A DNA stretch of 64,000 bases, taken from NCBI RefSeq assembly GCF_002855495.1, contig NZ_PKRO01000010.1:1-64000 (forward strand), given 5' to 3'. Position numbers and translations under genes: made by a program. This DNA is from Porphyrobacter sp. TH134 (GTDB taxonomy: Bacteria; Pseudomonadota; Alphaproteobacteria; Sphingomonadales; Sphingomonadaceae). This document shows positions 62,668-64,000 of the stretch, piece by piece (position 1 is the first letter of the stretch; each line of letters opens with the position of its first letter). The notes under the pieces are model-generated. The model worked only from the letters and a program-made list of their open reading frames with translations. It made no database searches and had not been told where the DNA came from.

Positions 62668-63477
62668 ATGGACATTCAATCACTTTTCAGCCTCGAAGGG
62701 CGCATCGCCCTCGTCACCGGCGGCAGCCGCGGGATCGGCAAGATGTTCGTCGAGGGGTTGCTCGCGGCGGGCTGTGCCAAGGTCTATATCTCGGCGCGGA
62801 AGGCCGATCAGATGCAGGCGACCATTGACGAATTTGGCGCGGACCGGGTGATCGGCATCCCCGCGGACCTCAGCCAGATGGATGGCATGATGGGCCTCGT
62901 TAACGAGCTGACGGCGCGCGAGACGCGGCTCGACATTCTGATCAACAATGCCGGCGCGGCCTGGGGCCAGCCTTACCTCGAATTCAGCGAGGCCGGCTGG
63001 CACCGGACGATGGACCTGAACGTCAAGACCCCGTTCTTCCTGACGCAAAAGCTGCACGACCTGCTGGTCGCGGGCGGCAAGGCCGGGCATCCGGCCAAGG
63101 TGATCCACGTTTCCTCGATCGATGGCCAGCGGATCAATCCGTGGGAAACCTATGCCTATCAGGCGTCAAAGGCGGCCGTGATCCAGCTGACCCGGCGCAT
63201 GGCGGCCCGGTTGATCGAAGACAATATCGTGGTCTCGTCCATCGCGCCCGGTGCCTTCCCTTCCGAGATGAACAAGGCTGCCAAAGATGCGCCTGATGCC
63301 AGCGCAGCGGGCATTCCGGCCCAGCGGATCGGTACGGCCGAAGACATGGCGGCAGCTGCCATCTACCTGTGCAGCCGCGCGGGCGACTATGTAGTGGGCG
63401 AAACGCTGACGGTGGATGGCGGGGTGGTCAACGCCTTGCTGCCCAACCACTTTGCCGATCCGGGCGGCAAGGGCTAA
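62668..63477 (+). CDS. SDR-family oxidoreductase (RhlG/FabG-like)
   Basis: 269 residues. T-G-G-S-R-G-I-G at 15-22 binds the cofactor, N-N-A-G near 92 follows, and S-S-I (near 150) with Y-A-Y-Q-A-S-K-A supplies Ser, Tyr and Lys. S-A-R-K after strand two suggests NADPH preference. It is the last of the acyl-CoA gene run and would reduce or oxidise a hydroxy- or ketoacyl intermediate, by context. The SD GGGAGAG sits directly at the end of the repeat. Confidence 0.9.
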   Translation: MDIQSLFSLEGRIALVTGGSRGIGKMFVEGLLAAGCAKVYISARKADQMQATIDEFGADRVIGIPADLSQMDGMMGLVNELTARETRLDILINNAGAAWGQPYLEFSEAGWHRTMDLNVKTPFFLTQKLHDLLVAGGKAGHPAKVIHVSSIDGQRINPWETYAYQASKAAVIQLTRRMAARLIEDNIVVSSIAPGAFPSEMNKAAKDAPDASAAGIPAQRIGTAEDMAAAAIYLCSRAGDYVVGETLTVDGGVVNALLPNHFADPGGKG

Positions 63478-63563
63478 GCCAAAGCCAGCGCAAGGCCGGA
63501 CGCTTCAAAAGGGGGGGAAGAGATGATGGCGCATCGCGATGTGACAGTGCGGAGCCGGGCTGC

Positions 63564-64000
63564 TTGACCGCGCGGCTGTTGGCCGAGGCGCTCGGCACGT
63601 TTCTGCTGTTTGCCACCGTGATGGGGGCAGGCATCATGGCTGACAATCTGGCGGGCGGAAACGTCGCGGTCGCCCTGATCGGCACGACCTTGCCAATTGG
63701 CGCGATCCTCTATGTCATCATCGTGATGCTCGGGCCGGTGTCGGGCGCGCATTTCAATCCGGTGGTGACGTTGATGATCCGCCTGCGCGGCGAGATCGAA
63801 ACCGGCGCGGCGCTGGCCTATATTGCGGTGCAGGTCATCAGCGGCGTTCTGGCCGCCTTTGTGGTCCACCTGATGTTCGACCTTCCCGTTGTGCAAATCG
63901 CCGATAATCCGCGCACGGGGATCGGCCAGTGGGTGAGCGAGGGGATCGCGACCTTCGGCCTGATCCTGACCATCTTTGCCACCTTGCGCACCCGGCCCGA
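63564..64000 (+). CDS. MIP/aquaporin-family channel (3' end off window)
   Basis: Frame open to the window edge, 145 residues visible. It starts L-L-A-E-A-L-G-T-F-L-L-F-A (helix 1) and has G-P-V-S-G-A-H-F-N-P-V near residue 58, the first MIP loop, in which NPA reads NPV. Three further hydrophobic segments follow. TTG 63564 has GGAG nine bases upstream; no ATG or GTG is in frame before it. It conducts water, glycerol or metalloids, and AqpS-type relatives in ars loci carry NPA variants. The second NPA motif is beyond the window. Confidence 0.8.
   Translation, partial: MTARLLAEALGTFLLFATVMGAGIMADNLAGGNVAVALIGTTLPIGAILYVIIVMLGPVSGAHFNPVVTLMIRLRGEIETGAALAYIAVQVISGVLAAFVVHLMFDLPVVQIADNPRTGIGQWVSEGIATFGLILTIFATLRTRP

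Overview
The window is GC-rich DNA from an alphaproteobacterium, most likely Sphingomonadales and probably the Erythrobacteraceae. This is inferred from the dense GC-rich coding, a crtY-crtI-crtB carotenoid block, TorF- and MipA-type porins, Tat/PhoX and GFA proteins, many acyl-CoA dehydrogenases, and the short dispersed palindromes typical of this group. No rRNA, tRNA or CRISPR array was recognised. Genes run on both strands in short operons.

Layout. 1-241: the 3' end of an IS3-family element cuts into a small secreted tail-collar-like gene. 464-8106: a tightly overlapping type IV secretion operon, virB3-B4-B6-B8-B9-B10-B11 with a VirB2-like pilin last. 8093-13443 (minus): a penicillin-acylase-family hydrolase, a nucleotidyltransferase-like protein and an ABC exporter, tail to tail with the virB operon. 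13519-15834: two outer-membrane barrel genes, each with a strong terminator and a matching leader hairpin that covers its ribosome-binding site. 16065-24556: two oxidoreductases, PhoX, a GDT1-like membrane protein, Dps, 6-phosphogluconolactonase, NUDIX, DinB and a Bcr/CflA-type transporter.

24696-28382: a two-subunit biotin-dependent acyl-CoA carboxylase. 28510-33380: carotenoid operon crtY-crtI, then a repeat-flanked DUF559 nuclease gene, a LOG-family gene and crtB. 33510-37958: MipA, an exported amidohydrolase, a TPP riboswitch and thiC. 39202-40978: an AT-richer pair, an AAA/OLD-like ATPase and a TOPRIM-like DUF4276 protein, which looks like a transferred defence module. 41005-50838: mostly housekeeping and stress genes, including a cold-shock protein, a ribosome-hibernation-like factor, a photolyase-like protein with swapped domain order, fasciclin, S41 protease, PEBP and SWIB proteins.

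50835-54482: DoxX, cupin, an M19 dipeptidase, two related single-span mini-proteins and dapD. 54758-63477: a fatty-acid or hydroxy-acid catabolic region with a phosphotransferase, a Zn-alcohol dehydrogenase, three acyl-CoA dehydrogenases, an MFS carrier and an SDR. The window ends inside an aquaporin-family gene.

How they work together: CrtB, CrtI and CrtY convert GGPP to beta-carotene. The carboxylase and the 54-63 kb cluster handle branched, hydroxylated or otherwise modified acyl-CoAs. ThiC is controlled by thiamine diphosphate. The virB operon could build a T4SS channel, but VirD4, VirB1, VirB5 and VirB7 are not in view. The observations most worth checking are the paired SD-covering hairpins, the ATPase/TOPRIM pair, the REP-flanked nuclease in the carotenoid operon, the domain-swapped photolyase and the split ACAD10/11-like module.
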